The notes under the pieces were generated by a model. It was not told the DNA's origin and did not search any database. It saw nothing but the letters and a program-made list of their open reading frames with translations. A program made the position numbers and the translations under genes. From positions 5,438,360 through 5,502,359 of the forward strand of contig NZ_KI421511.1 of NCBI RefSeq assembly GCF_000473265.1: 64,000 nucleotides of DNA. Reading direction: 5' to 3'. Shown in pieces: positions 8,823 to 17,556 of this stretch. Every line of letters starts with the position of its first letter. Position 1 is the first letter of the stretch. Source of the stretch: Amycolatopsis thermoflava N1165 (GTDB lineage Bacteria > Actinomycetota > Actinomycetes > Mycobacteriales > Pseudonocardiaceae).

Positions 8823-9773
8823 TCACTCCGATCGGTAGAGGGTGTCGAGCGGGGTCTCGCCGAACCGCCGGGTGTAGTGCAGACGGAACCGTTCGTCGTC
8901 CCGGAAACCGCAACGCCGGGCGGCGTAGCCGACGCTCACCAGCGGCGGGCGTCCCACCAGCAGGATCCGCCTGGCCTGCTCCAGGCGCAGCCCCAGCCGG
9001 AAGTCCTGCGGCCGGCAGCCCTCGTGGTGGCGGAAGACCCGCACGAACTCCGCCTCGGTGAGCCCGGAGGCACGGGCCAGCTCGGTCACGCTCACCTCCT
9101 TGACCGGGTCTGTCGCCCGCAGCAGCACCTTCCCGAAGTCGCTGGCGAGCGGGCCGACCTCGGCGGCGCGCGGGCCGATCGACTCGCTGTACTCGTGCGG
9201 CTGGTGCCGCAGCAGCCAGTTCACGAAGATCTCGTCCGAATGGCGCGCGAACCGCGACTTGGACCGGCCGAAGAACTGCTCCGCGCTGGTGATGAGGGGC
9301 TGGCCGCGGCCGCTGAGCCGGGTGATGACCGGGTGGAACCGGATCGGGGCGCTCGGCCACCTGCCGGTGATCCGCGCCAGCCGGACGTGCATCGCCCGCT
9401 GCTCCACGCGCACGAGCTTCAGGTAGCAGTTCGCCCCGGCCTGGAAGCCGAAGGCGTCGGCGGGGGACGCGGTGACGACGTCGCCGGTGGCCGCCTCGAG
9501 GTAAGTGGAGCCGATCCGGAACACGCAGCGGCCGCTCACCACCATGGTGGTCGTGTACGCGGTGCGCGGAACACCGAGGCGCACCACGACGTCGCGGCCG
9601 TAGGTGACGGTGGCCGAGTTCAGCTGGTCGCCCTCGTGCCGGTGCATCCGGAGGTCCATCTCCCGCGGACCGCCCTCCGGCAGGAGTTCGTGCAGTCCGA
9701 GGACCGGCTCGGCCGCTTCGACGGCGAGGGCGGGGTCGGCGGTGCGGATGTAGGCGAAGTGGTAGCCGCTCAT
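8823..9773 (-). CDS. AraC-family transcriptional regulator
   Basis: 316 residues with an N-terminal cupin-like sensory half ('YGRDVVVRLGVPRTAYTTT', 'GDVVTASPADAF') and a C-terminal AraC DNA-binding domain. The latter has two helix-turn-helices ('VTELARASGLTEAEFVRVFR' and 'VGYAARRCGFRDDERFRLHY') and ends with 'FGETPLDTLYR'. It differs more from the other two AraC proteins here than they do from each other. It lies between an AraC gene (37 bp upstream) and the D-serine-dehydratase-like gene (3 bp downstream), all on the minus strand, so it is probably co-transcribed with the enzyme and senses its substrate. Confidence 0.87.
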   Translation of the reverse strand: MSGYHFAYIRTADPALAVEAAEPVLGLHELLPEGGPREMDLRMHRHEGDQLNSATVTYGRDVVVRLGVPRTAYTTTMVVSGRCVFRIGSTYLEAATGDVVTASPADAFGFQAGANCYLKLVRVEQRAMHVRLARITGRWPSAPIRFHPVITRLSGRGQPLITSAEQFFGRSKSRFARHSDEIFVNWLLRHQPHEYSESIGPRAAEVGPLASDFGKVLLRATDPVKEVSVTELARASGLTEAEFVRVFRHHEGCRPQDFRLGLRLEQARRILLVGRPPLVSVGYAARRCGFRDDERFRLHYTRRFGETPLDTLYRSE

Positions 9774-9810
9774 TGCTCGGGGTCTCCGTTCGGGATATCG
9801 CGGCGGGACG

Positions 9811-10785
9811 TTATCGGCGGAGAGTCTGGTCGGGAGTCTCTCCGAATGTCGCGGTGTACTTGCTGGCGAAGCGGTACTGGTCGCGGAAGCCCCAGCACCG
9901 GGCCACGTCGCTCAGGCGGATCTCCCCCGGGTGCCCGTCCTGCAGCAGGTGGTAGACGGCACGCAGGCGCTCGCGGAAGAGGAAGTCCGTCACCGGCAGG
10001 CCGCGGTACCGCTGGAAGCCGGATTCCAGCCGTCCGGGCTCCACCCCGAGTGCCGCGGCGACGGAGCACGACGTCCACTCCGCCTGCGGATCGGCGCGCA
10101 CCAGCTCGGTCGCCCGCGTGACCAGCCGGGCGGGCGCGGGGTGGGCGGCGATCCGGGACAGCCGTTCCGAGTAGTTGTTGTACTGCAGCACGAGCAGCTT
10201 GGTGACGAGCCATTCCTCGAACTGCGCCGACCACGGGCTCGCGGTCCACTGCCCGTGCTTGCCGAGGGACCCGATCTCCTGGATCAGCGTCCGGTACCAG
10301 TACCGCGGCGCCCCGCCGACCACGTCCATGCCCAGTTCGAACCTGATGGGGCGGTCGGGCTCGGCGCCGAGCAGGTCCCGCAGGATCCGCTCGACCGGCC
10401 CGGTGCCGATCTTGACGAGGACGAGCTCGGTGTCGCGGGTCAGCGACATCCGCAGCGCTTCTTCCGGGGAGCTCACGACGATGCGCTTCGAGCTCGCGGC
10501 GATCTGTTCGCGGCCGGACCGGACGACGCCGCTTCCCCGCAGGTGCGCCTGCACCACGAAGAAGTCGCGCGTGCGGCCGGGATCGACGAGCACCGGCGCG
10601 CCGTATTCCACGTAGTTGAGGAGAACCTCGCTCAGGCGTGTCGAATTCATCCGCGCGTCGAGCTGGGCGGTCGGATCGAGCACGTCGAGGTAGTGCTCGC
10701 ACAGCACCCGGGACATCAGGTCGCGGGTTTGGTCGATGTCGTGGGAACGGAAGATCTCGTACTGCTCCAGGGGTCGGGTCAACAT
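9811..10785 (-). CDS. AraC-family transcriptional regulator
   Basis: 324 residues with the same architecture as the regulator at 1850-2866. The opening is similar ('LEQYEIFRSHDIDQTRDLMS'), 'SGREQIAASSKR' and 'RFELGMDVVGG' align with it, and the C-terminus is an AraC two-helix-turn-helix domain ('LSDVARCWGFRDQYRFASKY', 'FGETPDQTL'). These two are clear paralogues, each next to a PLP amino-acid-cleaving enzyme. The ATG at 10785 starts the homology. It heads the three-gene run AraC-AraC-PLP enzyme. The 104 bp upstream separate it from the glcF end and hold a small hairpin. Confidence 0.87.
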   Translation of the reverse strand: MLTRPLEQYEIFRSHDIDQTRDLMSRVLCEHYLDVLDPTAQLDARMNSTRLSEVLLNYVEYGAPVLVDPGRTRDFFVVQAHLRGSGVVRSGREQIAASSKRIVVSSPEEALRMSLTRDTELVLVKIGTGPVERILRDLLGAEPDRPIRFELGMDVVGGAPRYWYRTLIQEIGSLGKHGQWTASPWSAQFEEWLVTKLLVLQYNNYSERLSRIAAHPAPARLVTRATELVRADPQAEWTSCSVAAALGVEPGRLESGFQRYRGLPVTDFLFRERLRAVYHLLQDGHPGEIRLSDVARCWGFRDQYRFASKYTATFGETPDQTLRR

Positions 10786-10856
10786 GATCTACGTTTCGTC
10801 GCCGGGTTCAATGGTCGACACCACGGGCCCGTCGGGAGATCCGGATGTCGCAGAAA

Positions 10857-10874
10857 CTGAAACCTTCGTTTCAG
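10857..10874 (-). terminator. Candidate terminator hairpin after the glcDF operon
   Basis: A perfect 7-bp inverted repeat, CTGAAAC / GTTTCAG, encloses a 4-nt loop. It starts 16 bases after the glcF stop on the minus strand and is followed there by TTTCTG. This fits a terminator of the 17.3-10.9 kb operon. The arms resemble half-sites of the candidate IclR box (GTTTCA, TGAAAC) but in the opposite arrangement, so an operator role is less likely. Confidence 0.4.
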
Positions 10875-10889
10875 CGTCGCCCATAGTAC

Positions 10890-11984
10890 TCAGGAGCCGC
10901 TTTCAGACAAGTCTGTCTGCCGATCCGGCCGAACCTGTTTCGAGGCGATCACGAGCAGTTCGGCCAGGTGCACGGCCTCCACCCGCGAGCGCCGTTTCCG
11001 CAGGCCGGCGCGCAGTTGCCGGAGACAGCCGGGATTCACGGCGACCACGTAGTCCACCCCGGCCGCCTCGATTTCGTCGATTTTCGCCGCCAGAATCCTC
11101 GCGCTGTCACGCGGCCGCAAGATCGAGTAGGTGCCCGCCGCGCCGCAGCACGCGGCCGCCGACGGCAGCTCCACGTACTCCGCCACCGCCCGGATCAACT
11201 CGCGAGGCTGGCGCCACACGCCGAGCCCGTTGCGCAGGTGGCACGAGTCCTGCAAGGCTACGCGCGCCGGGCGGCCGTCGACCGACAGCGTGCCCAGCGG
11301 CAGGACATCGGCTTCGACGAAGAACTCGCTCGCTTCGCGGACCCGCGGACGGCCGAGGTGCGCGGCCAGGTGCGCGGCGCAGCCACCGGACGTCGTCACG
11401 ATCGTGCCGGGGAGTGCTTCGCCGAACTCCTTCGCCATCCGCTCGCCCGCGGCGGAATCCCCGTTGTGCGCGTGCAGCGCACCGCAGCAGCCCTGCCGCG
11501 GCGGCACGGTCAGCCCGGGCACCAGCGTGCGCACAGCGCGCGAAACCCGTGGGAACAAAGCACGTTCCGCACACCCGAGCATCAGCGACGGCCCGCCCGC
11601 GCTCGCCGCTGTCCGCGCGTGCCTGCGTACCAGGCCCGGCAACCGGAGCAGCCACGGGCGCGCCACGGCCGCCATGAGCAACCGCGCCCGCAGCGGCCGC
11701 CGTCCGCCGCGCCACTGGTGGTCCCGCCACTGCTCCAGCAGGTTCCCGTACTCGACGCCTGCCGGGCACACCGGTTCGCACGCCCGGCAGCCCAGGCAGA
11801 ACGACGCCTGTTCGGCGAGCGTGCCGTCGTCCTCCGGCAGTTCCCCCGTCTCCAGCGCGCGCATCAGCGAAATCCGCCCGCGCGGCGAGGACGCCTCCTC
11901 CCCCGTCATCGCGTACGTCGGGCACGCCGGCAGGCAGTACCCGCAGGAGATGCACCGGTCCAGCAACGGTTTCGCGAAGATCAT
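10890..11984 (-). CDS. glcF: Glycolate oxidase iron-sulfur subunit-like protein (GlcF)
   Basis: 364 residues. Two 4Fe-4S ferredoxin motifs are near the N-terminus ('CISCGYCLPACPTY' and 'CLGCRACEPVCPAG'). Two CCG-type cysteine-rich domains follow ('QGCCGALHAHNGD', 'DSCHLRNG', 'AACCGAAGTYS'), which bind further Fe-S or haem-like centres in succinate and heterodisulfide reductase relatives. It would pass electrons from the flavoprotein GlcD to the respiratory chain. Its ATG overlaps the glcD stop (ATGA), indicating tight coupling. It is the last gene of the operon that starts at 17333. The real 2-hydroxy acid may differ from glycolate. Confidence 0.88.
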   Translation of the reverse strand: MIFAKPLLDRCISCGYCLPACPTYAMTGEEASSPRGRISLMRALETGELPEDDGTLAEQASFCLGCRACEPVCPAGVEYGNLLEQWRDHQWRGGRRPLRARLLMAAVARPWLLRLPGLVRRHARTAASAGGPSLMLGCAERALFPRVSRAVRTLVPGLTVPPRQGCCGALHAHNGDSAAGERMAKEFGEALPGTIVTTSGGCAAHLAAHLGRPRVREASEFFVEADVLPLGTLSVDGRPARVALQDSCHLRNGLGVWRQPRELIRAVAEYVELPSAAACCGAAGTYSILRPRDSARILAAKIDEIEAAGVDYVVAVNPGCLRQLRAGLRKRRSRVEAVHLAELLVIASKQVRPDRQTDLSESGS

Positions 11985-13363
11985 GAACCGAGCTTCCCGG
12001 GGTTGAGGACGCCGGCCGGGTCGAACGCGCTCTTGATCCGGCGCAGCAACCCGAGCTGGGCCGGGCCGAGCCGCTCGGCGAGAAACGGCAGTTTCGCCGC
12101 GCCCACGCCGTGCTCGCCGGTGATAGTGCCGTCCAGCCGGATCGCGGTGCGGAAGACCTCGGCGAACGCCTTGTGCGCCCGCTCCACCGCGGCCTCGTCG
12201 TCCGGGTCCAGGACGCACGTCGGGTGCAGGTTGCCGTCGCCCGCGTGCCCGAACGTCGCGATCTGCAGGTCGAACCGCTCGGCGATCTCGTCGATCCGGC
12301 CGACCATCTCCGGCATCCGCGGCCGCGGGACCGTGACGTCCTCCAGGATCGTGAGCGAGCCGAGCCGGGACAGCGCCGGCAGCGAACACCGGCGCGCGGT
12401 CAGCAGCGCCTCGGCACGCGCGACGTCCGCCGCCACCGTCACTTCGAGCGCCCCGGACTCGGCGCAGATCTTGCGCATCCGCACCATGTTCCCGGCGACG
12501 ACCTCGAGCGGACCGTCCTCGCCGAACAGCAGCAGCGCGCCGGCGTCCAGCCGCAGCCCGAGCCCGGCGTACTCCTCCACCACGGCGACGCACTTGCGGT
12601 CCAGGAACTCCAGGGTGGCCGGTACGATGCCGGACGAGATGATGGCGCCGACCGCTCTGGACGCGTCCGCGAGCGACTCGAAGTAGGCCACGCCGGTGTT
12701 GCTCTCGGCCGGTGCGGGCAGCAGGGCCACCGTGGCTTCGGTGATGACCGCGAGCGTGCCCTCGGACCCGGTGAGCAGCCGCGTCAGGTCGTACCCGGCG
12801 ACGTCCTTCCACAGCCGTCCGCCGGTCCGCACTACCTCGCCGGTCGGCAGCACCGCCTCCAGGCCGAGCACGTAGTTGCGGGTCACGCCGTACTTCAGGC
12901 CGCGCAGACCGCCGGCGCAGGTGGCGATGTTGCCGCCCACCGTCGCGGTCGTCCGGCTGCCCGGATCGGGCGCGTACAACAGGTTCCGGGCCGCGGCGGC
13001 GTCGGCGAGCCGGGCCGTCGTCACGCCCGGCTGCACGCGTGCGAGCAGCTCCTCGGAGCTGACCTCCAGAATCTGCGTCATCCGTGTCAGCGCGAGGATG
13101 ATCCCGCCGCGCAGCGGGACGGTGGCGGCGCAGAGGTTCGAGCCGGATCCCCTCGGCACGACCGGGACGCGGTACGCAGTGGCCAGCTGCAGGACGCGGG
13201 CGACCTGGTCGGTGGTGGCCGGGAACACGACCGCGTCCGGCGGGTGGTGGAACAGCGGCGTGGCGTCGCGCGCGTAGACCGCGAGGTCGCCGGGCGACTG
13301 GCGGACGTGGTCGGGGCCGACCACCTCGGCCAGGGCGGCGGCGAAGTCGCGGTCCAGTCCCAT
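11981..13363 (-). CDS. glcD: FAD-linked 2-hydroxyacid dehydrogenase, GlcD-like
   Basis: 460 residues. An FAD-binding type 4 (PCMH) domain includes 'VVPRGSGSNLCAATVPLRGG', 'PDPGSRTTATVGGNIAT' and 'GLRGLKYGVTRNYVLGLEAV'. An FAD-oxidase C-terminal domain has 'FGHAGDGNLHPT' and ends in 'GEHGVG' and 'FDPAGVLNPGK'. This is the flavin subunit of the glycolate/D-lactate dehydrogenase family and oxidises 2-hydroxy acids to 2-keto acids. The start at 13363 shares one base with the stop of the upstream FAH-family gene (TGATG). Its place in an aminotransferase/RidA/M81 operon suggests it oxidises a pathway-specific hydroxy acid. Confidence 0.9.
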   Translation of the reverse strand: MGLDRDFAAALAEVVGPDHVRQSPGDLAVYARDATPLFHHPPDAVVFPATTDQVARVLQLATAYRVPVVPRGSGSNLCAATVPLRGGIILALTRMTQILEVSSEELLARVQPGVTTARLADAAAARNLLYAPDPGSRTTATVGGNIATCAGGLRGLKYGVTRNYVLGLEAVLPTGEVVRTGGRLWKDVAGYDLTRLLTGSEGTLAVITEATVALLPAPAESNTGVAYFESLADASRAVGAIISSGIVPATLEFLDRKCVAVVEEYAGLGLRLDAGALLLFGEDGPLEVVAGNMVRMRKICAESGALEVTVAADVARAEALLTARRCSLPALSRLGSLTILEDVTVPRPRMPEMVGRIDEIAERFDLQIATFGHAGDGNLHPTCVLDPDDEAAVERAHKAFAEVFRTAIRLDGTITGEHGVGAAKLPFLAERLGPAQLGLLRRIKSAFDPAGVLNPGKLGS

Positions 13364-14211
13364 CAGGCCTGCCCGCACACGTTGCGCTGGCGGCCGAGCC
13401 CGACCACCTCGGTCTCCACGACGTCGCCCGGCCGCAGGTAGCCGAACCGCCCGGACAGCGCGACGCCTTCCGGGGTGCCGGTGTTCACCAGGTCGCCGGG
13501 CTCGAGCACGAGGAACTGGCTGAGGTGCCAGATGATCTCGTCGACCGTGAAGACCATGTCGGAGGTCTTGGAGTCCTGGCGCGGCCTGCCGTTGACCCAC
13601 GACCGGAGTTCGAGCACCTGCGGGTCCGGCACCTCGTCGGCGGGGACCAGCCACGGCCCGAGCGGGTTGAACGTCTCGCACGACTTGCCCTTGGACCACT
13701 GCCCGCCGGGCCTGCCGAGCTGGAAGGCGCGTTCCGAGACGTCGTCGGAGGTGACGTACCCGGCGATGCAGTCCCGCGCGTCGCCGAGCGTTTCGAGGTA
13801 GCGGGCGCGCTTGCCGATGACGACGCCGAGTTCCACCTCCCAGTCGGTGCGTTCCGAACCGCGCGGGATCAGCACCTCGTCGTACGGACCGACCACCGTG
13901 TTCGGCGACTTGTGGAAGAGGATCGGCTCCGCGGGCGGCGGGTCCCCCGTCTCGGCCGCGTGGGCGGCGTAGTTCTGCCCGATGCACAGGACGGCGCCCG
14001 GCCGGGCGATCGGCGAGCCGATCCGCATGCCGACGACGTCGATCTCGTACAGGACGCCGTCGTCGAGCGCCTCCCGCACCCGGTGCAGCCCGCCCCGCTC
14101 CAGGAAGGCGCCGTCGATGGCGTGGGTCAGCGGAGACAGGTCGTAGTGGCGACCGTCTTCCAGCACCACGGGACGCTCCCGGCCGGGAGCGCCCACCTGC
14201 ATCAGTTTCAT
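13363..14211 (-). CDS. Fumarylacetoacetate hydrolase family protein
   Basis: 282 residues. The FAH fold is shown by 'VLCIGQNYAAHAAETGDPPP', 'ILFHKSPNTVVGPYDEVLIP', 'DWEVELGVVIG' and 'GYVTSDDVSERAFQLG', with acidic metal ligands in the EVELG and nearby segments, and by 'GTPEGVALSGRFGYLRPGD' near the end. Members hydrolyse or decarboxylate beta-diketo or oxo acids, or act as ureidoglycolate lyase-like enzymes. Which reaction applies here is unknown. The ATG at 14211 is four bases downstream of the M81 gene stop, and the stop overlaps glcD. The coupling implies it acts on the same metabolite series. Confidence 0.9.
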   Translation of the reverse strand: MKLMQVGAPGRERPVVLEDGRHYDLSPLTHAIDGAFLERGGLHRVREALDDGVLYEIDVVGMRIGSPIARPGAVLCIGQNYAAHAAETGDPPPAEPILFHKSPNTVVGPYDEVLIPRGSERTDWEVELGVVIGKRARYLETLGDARDCIAGYVTSDDVSERAFQLGRPGGQWSKGKSCETFNPLGPWLVPADEVPDPQVLELRSWVNGRPRQDSKTSDMVFTVDEIIWHLSQFLVLEPGDLVNTGTPEGVALSGRFGYLRPGDVVETEVVGLGRQRNVCGQA

Positions 14212-14215
14212 CCGT

Positions 14216-15697
14216 CTACTCCGGGAATTCCGCTGCTTCGAAGGGGTACAACGGCTTGCGCCGGTGCCGGTAGGTGAAGCGGTCGAGGTTCATCGCGGTG
14301 ACGCCGTCGGTGTCCACGACGAGCATCAGCCGGGCGATGGCCCCGTATGCCGCGCGCGGCGAGTTCACGCCCTTGGCCACGACGATGCGGTAGCGCGCCG
14401 GGTCCACGCCGACGCTGAGCAGCTGCTGCAGGCTGGAGTTCATGACCGCCTTGGAGCCGATCACGAGCGTGTGCCCGTCGACGGTGTCCAGGACGGCCGT
14501 CGGGCCCTGGTCGAAGAAGCGGAACCCGCCGTGCGTGGCGGTGGGCTCCTCGAAGCGGCCGTCGGACACGGTGCGGACCGTCCCGTGCACCGGCACCGGC
14601 CGCCCGGCGGAGTGCACGTGCTTCGCCCCCACGCGAAGGTGCACCGCGGCGCCCTCCCCGGCCTCGATGCACTGCCGCGCCGAGTCCGGATCCCACAGGG
14701 TCTGCACGAGCGGCGGAGCCCCCCGCCGCAGGGCCGCGTCGAGGATGACGGTGGAGTCCCCTGGCGCCCCGCCACCGATGTTGTCCCCGACGTCCAGCAG
14801 TACGACCGGCCCCGTTGGTTCCCCCACCGCGAGGTCCAGGGCCTCCTCCACCGTGCGCTCCCGCGCCTGCAACTCAGCGCGGTGCTTCCAGACGTAGCCG
14901 GCGAGCTCCTGCGCGGCGACCCCGGCTTCGACCTCGTCGCCGTCGTGGATCGCGACGCACGACATGCCCATGTGCGGGACGTCCGCGTACGGGAAGCCCT
15001 CCGAGACCCGGACCGACAGCATGCCGGGCCGGTCACCGAGTTCGCGGGCCCTTGCCACGAGAGCCGCCATTGGCTGTTCGCGGGTGTCCTGCCTCGCGAT
15101 GTTGACCACCAGCGGCAACTGCACCAGCGCCTGCCGTGGCCTGATCTCCCCCCTGGCCGCGGCCGCGATCAGCTCGGCGCACCGGACGCCCTGCTCCCGT
15201 ACGTCGACGTGCGGGTTCGTCTCGTACACCAGCGTCACGGTCAGTGCGTCCACCAGGCGTTGCGAGATGTTGGCGTGCATGTCCAGCGCCGCCCCGACGG
15301 GCACGTCCGGCCCCACGACCTGCCGGACGCGGGCGGCGATCTCACCGTCCGCGTCCAGCACGTGCTCGGCCACCGCCGCGCCGTGGATGTTGAGCAGGAC
15401 ACCGTCCCACGGGCCGCGCGCCTCCAGTTCGGCCAGCATTTCACCGAGCAGCCACTCGAACGCGTCCTCGGTGACCGGCCCGGCCGGCGTGACGAAGGCG
15501 AACAGGATCGGTTCGAGCTCGACGCCGAGCTGCTCGGCGGCCGAGAAGTACCCGCCAAGCGCGGTCGAGGAGTCCGCGTACTCCTCGACGATCTCCTCAC
15601 CGCGGGTGACCCCGCCGCGCTCGAACATGCGCCGGTCAGCACGGAGCGGGGAAAAGGTGTTTGCTTCGTGGAACAAGCCACAGGTCGCGAAGCGCAT
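14216..15697 (-). CDS. M81-family metallopeptidase (MlrC-like)
   Basis: 493 residues. The N-terminal DUF1485/M81 domain starts 'MRFATCGLFHEANTFSP' and carries likely zinc ligands Asp139 and His141 ('ALDMHANIS') and His163 ('ETNPHVD'), as in microcystinase MlrC. The C-terminal MlrC domain includes 'VVLLDVGDNIGGGAPGDST' and 'GGFRFFDQGPTAV'. Relatives hydrolyse peptide or amide bonds, but most uncharacterised members occur in operons for small-molecule breakdown with RidA and transporters, as here. The ATG at 15697 overlaps the ridA stop by one base (TGATG). A longer upstream reading is antisense noise. Confidence 0.9.
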   Translation of the reverse strand: MRFATCGLFHEANTFSPLRADRRMFERGGVTRGEEIVEEYADSSTALGGYFSAAEQLGVELEPILFAFVTPAGPVTEDAFEWLLGEMLAELEARGPWDGVLLNIHGAAVAEHVLDADGEIAARVRQVVGPDVPVGAALDMHANISQRLVDALTVTLVYETNPHVDVREQGVRCAELIAAAARGEIRPRQALVQLPLVVNIARQDTREQPMAALVARARELGDRPGMLSVRVSEGFPYADVPHMGMSCVAIHDGDEVEAGVAAQELAGYVWKHRAELQARERTVEEALDLAVGEPTGPVVLLDVGDNIGGGAPGDSTVILDAALRRGAPPLVQTLWDPDSARQCIEAGEGAAVHLRVGAKHVHSAGRPVPVHGTVRTVSDGRFEEPTATHGGFRFFDQGPTAVLDTVDGHTLVIGSKAVMNSSLQQLLSVGVDPARYRIVVAKGVNSPRAAYGAIARLMLVVDTDGVTAMNLDRFTYRHRRKPLYPFEAAEFPE

Positions 15698-16056
15698 CAG
15701 TCCCCCGCGTACGCGATCACGTCGAGCTCGAACTTGACGATGCCGCCGAGGCAACTCGTCAGGGTCGTGCGCGCCGGGGTGTGGGGGAAGTACTCCGGGT
15801 AGATCCGGTTGTACTCCGGCAGGTCTGCCGGGTCTTCGACGTACGCGCCGACCTTGACCACATCGGACAGCGTGAGACCGGCCTGCGCGAGAACCCGCCG
15901 GACGTTGTCGATCGAGCGGCGCAATTCCTCCTCGAAGGTCCCCGGGACGAGCCGGCCGTCCTCGTCGACCGCAGCCTGCCCGGAGACGAAGACGTAGTCG
16001 CCGGCACGGACGGACGGCGCGAACACCCCGGCCGGGGACGCGGCGGAACCGGTCAC
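15697..16056 (-). CDS. RidA family enamine/imine deaminase
   Basis: 119 residues of the YjgF/YER057c/UK114 family. Features include 'APSVRAGDYVFVSGQAAVDE', 'RSIDNVRRVLAQAGLTLSDV', 'YVEDPADLPEYNRIYPEYF' and 'ARTTLTS'. The arginine in 'PARTT' corresponds to the substrate-binding arginine of RidA. RidA proteins hydrolyse reactive enamine/imine intermediates released by PLP enzymes. The GTG start overlaps the stop of the upstream aminotransferase by four bases, a natural pairing for clearing its intermediates. Confidence 0.9.
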   Translation of the reverse strand: MTGSAASPAGVFAPSVRAGDYVFVSGQAAVDEDGRLVPGTFEEELRRSIDNVRRVLAQAGLTLSDVVKVGAYVEDPADLPEYNRIYPEYFPHTPARTTLTSCLGGIVKFELDVIAYAGD

Positions 16057-17333
16057 CGTCCGGCCTCCCCGGCGACAGCAGCCGCGAACCTGGTGAGGGC
16101 GGCGTCGAGTTCGTCCTCACCGTGTGCGGCGGAGACGTACCAGACACCTCGCCCGGCCACCCACAACCCGTTCTCGAGGAGAGCCTTCGACAACCGCTCG
16201 TACCGAGCCAGGTCCAACTGCTGCAGGGAGCGGTAGTCGGTGACCGGAGCATCGCCGAAGGCGACGTGGAACGCGGGTGGCAGTCCGGCCACCCGCAGCG
16301 GCAGACCGTACTCCTGGCCGATGTCGCGGAGCCCGATCATCAAGGTGTTGCCGTGCTTGGCAACCCTCTCGTAAGGCGGATCCTCGAAGAGGCTGGTCAA
16401 GGTCGCGACCACGGCCGCGGTCGCCATGACCGAGCCGTTGAAGGTGCCCGAGTGGTTCACCTCCCCGGTGCCGAGCCGGCTCATCAGGCTTTCGCGCCCG
16501 GCCAGTGCCGACACGGGGAAGCCCCCGGCGATGGCCTTGCCGTAGGTGGCCAGGTCCGGTTCGACCCCGTACCTCTCCGCAGCGCCACCGAGCCCGAGCC
16601 GGAAGCCCGAAATCACCTCGTCGAAGATCAGCACGGCGCCGTACCGGGTGCAGAGTTCACGCATGCGCTCGAGGTAGCCGGGCAACGGCTCGATCACGCC
16701 GGCGTTGATCATCACCGGCTCGGTGATGACAGCGGCGATCTGATCGCCTTCCTCCTCGAACACCGCGGCCAGCCGGTCCGCGTCGTTCCACGGCAACACG
16801 ATGAAGTCGTCGAGGTGGCTGGACAACTGTCCCGCGCTGGCCGCGCCCCACTTGCCGTCGCGCACCGCAGTGAGGACGTTGTCGAGCCAGCCGTGGTAGT
16901 GCCCCTCGAACCGGACGACCTTGGTTCGTCCCGTCGCGCCGCGAGCGAGCCGGAGTGCACCCTGCACGGATTCGGTCCCGGACACGCCGAAGCGGACCAT
17001 GTCGGCCCAGCCCAGCGCGCGGCACACCAATTCGGACGCGCGCACCTCGAGCTCGTGCTGTCCGCCGTAGATCACTCCACCCCGGCACGCTTCCGCGACG
17101 GCGTCGACGACCTGTTCCGGGGCGTGGCCAAGGAAGTTGGGGCCCTGGCCGAGCAGGTAATCGACGTAGTCGCGGCCGTCGACGCTGTAGAGCCACGCGC
17201 CCTTCGCCCTCGCGATGAAGTCCTGGGCGCCGCTCAGCCGGACGTTGGAATGCACACCCCCCGGGGTTCGCTTCAACGCGCGTTCCCTCAGTTCCTCCGA
17301 CCGCGGCAACAGCCGCGACGAGTCGCTGGACAT
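16053..17333 (-). CDS. Class III PLP-dependent aminotransferase (GSA aminomutase-like)
   Basis: 426 residues, first gene of the six-gene minus-strand operon. The opening 'LKRTPGGVHSNVR' is typical of glutamate-1-semialdehyde aminomutase relatives. 'FGVSGTESVQGALRLARGAT' binds phosphate, 'LIFDEVISGFR' holds the pyridine-nitrogen Asp, and the PLP lysine is Lys266 in 'TYGKAIAGGFP'. A haem-biosynthetic HemL role is unlikely in this catabolic operon. A beta-amino or omega-amino acid transaminase or aminomutase is more likely. A candidate operator lies 51-67 bp upstream. The divergent IclR gene starts 223 bp away. Confidence 0.9.
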   Translation of the reverse strand: MSSDSSRLLPRSEELRERALKRTPGGVHSNVRLSGAQDFIARAKGAWLYSVDGRDYVDYLLGQGPNFLGHAPEQVVDAVAEACRGGVIYGGQHELEVRASELVCRALGWADMVRFGVSGTESVQGALRLARGATGRTKVVRFEGHYHGWLDNVLTAVRDGKWGAASAGQLSSHLDDFIVLPWNDADRLAAVFEEEGDQIAAVITEPVMINAGVIEPLPGYLERMRELCTRYGAVLIFDEVISGFRLGLGGAAERYGVEPDLATYGKAIAGGFPVSALAGRESLMSRLGTGEVNHSGTFNGSVMATAAVVATLTSLFEDPPYERVAKHGNTLMIGLRDIGQEYGLPLRVAGLPPAFHVAFGDAPVTDYRSLQQLDLARYERLSKALLENGLWVAGRGVWYVSAAHGEDELDAALTRFAAAVAGEAGR

Positions 17334-17383
17334 CGACGAATCCCTCCTGCGGCCGGGCCCGGTCGAGAATCAGCTCCGGCGCC

Positions 17384-17400
17384 GTTTCATTGAGTGAAAC
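17384..17400. promoter_or_regulatory. Candidate IclR operator, GTTTCA-N5-TGAAAC
   Basis: A perfect 6-bp inverted repeat with a 5-base centre. It lies in the 223-bp divergent region between the aminotransferase operon (start 17333) and the iclR-type gene (start 17557), and nearer the former. A near-identical palindrome lies at 23777-23793, before the second operon. The shared half-sites suggest binding by one dimeric regulator, most simply the adjacent IclR protein. Confidence 0.55.
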
Positions 17401-17556
17401 TCAGAGTCTATCTTTCACCCACGGTAGGACTGACCGCGCCCAGCGTCAAGGGGTGTTATCCACCGTCCCGCAACCACGCGTGGCCCCCTGACAAGCGATT
17501 TCGATCCCGACTAAGATCTGAAACATCGACATTGCCCGCCGAAACGAGGAGGAGCC

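Noticed and set aside
16053-17333. HemL (glutamate-1-semialdehyde aminomutase) of haem synthesis
   Set aside because: Family similarity is clear, but the operon context with RidA, M81 and GlcDF indicates a catabolic aminotransferase.
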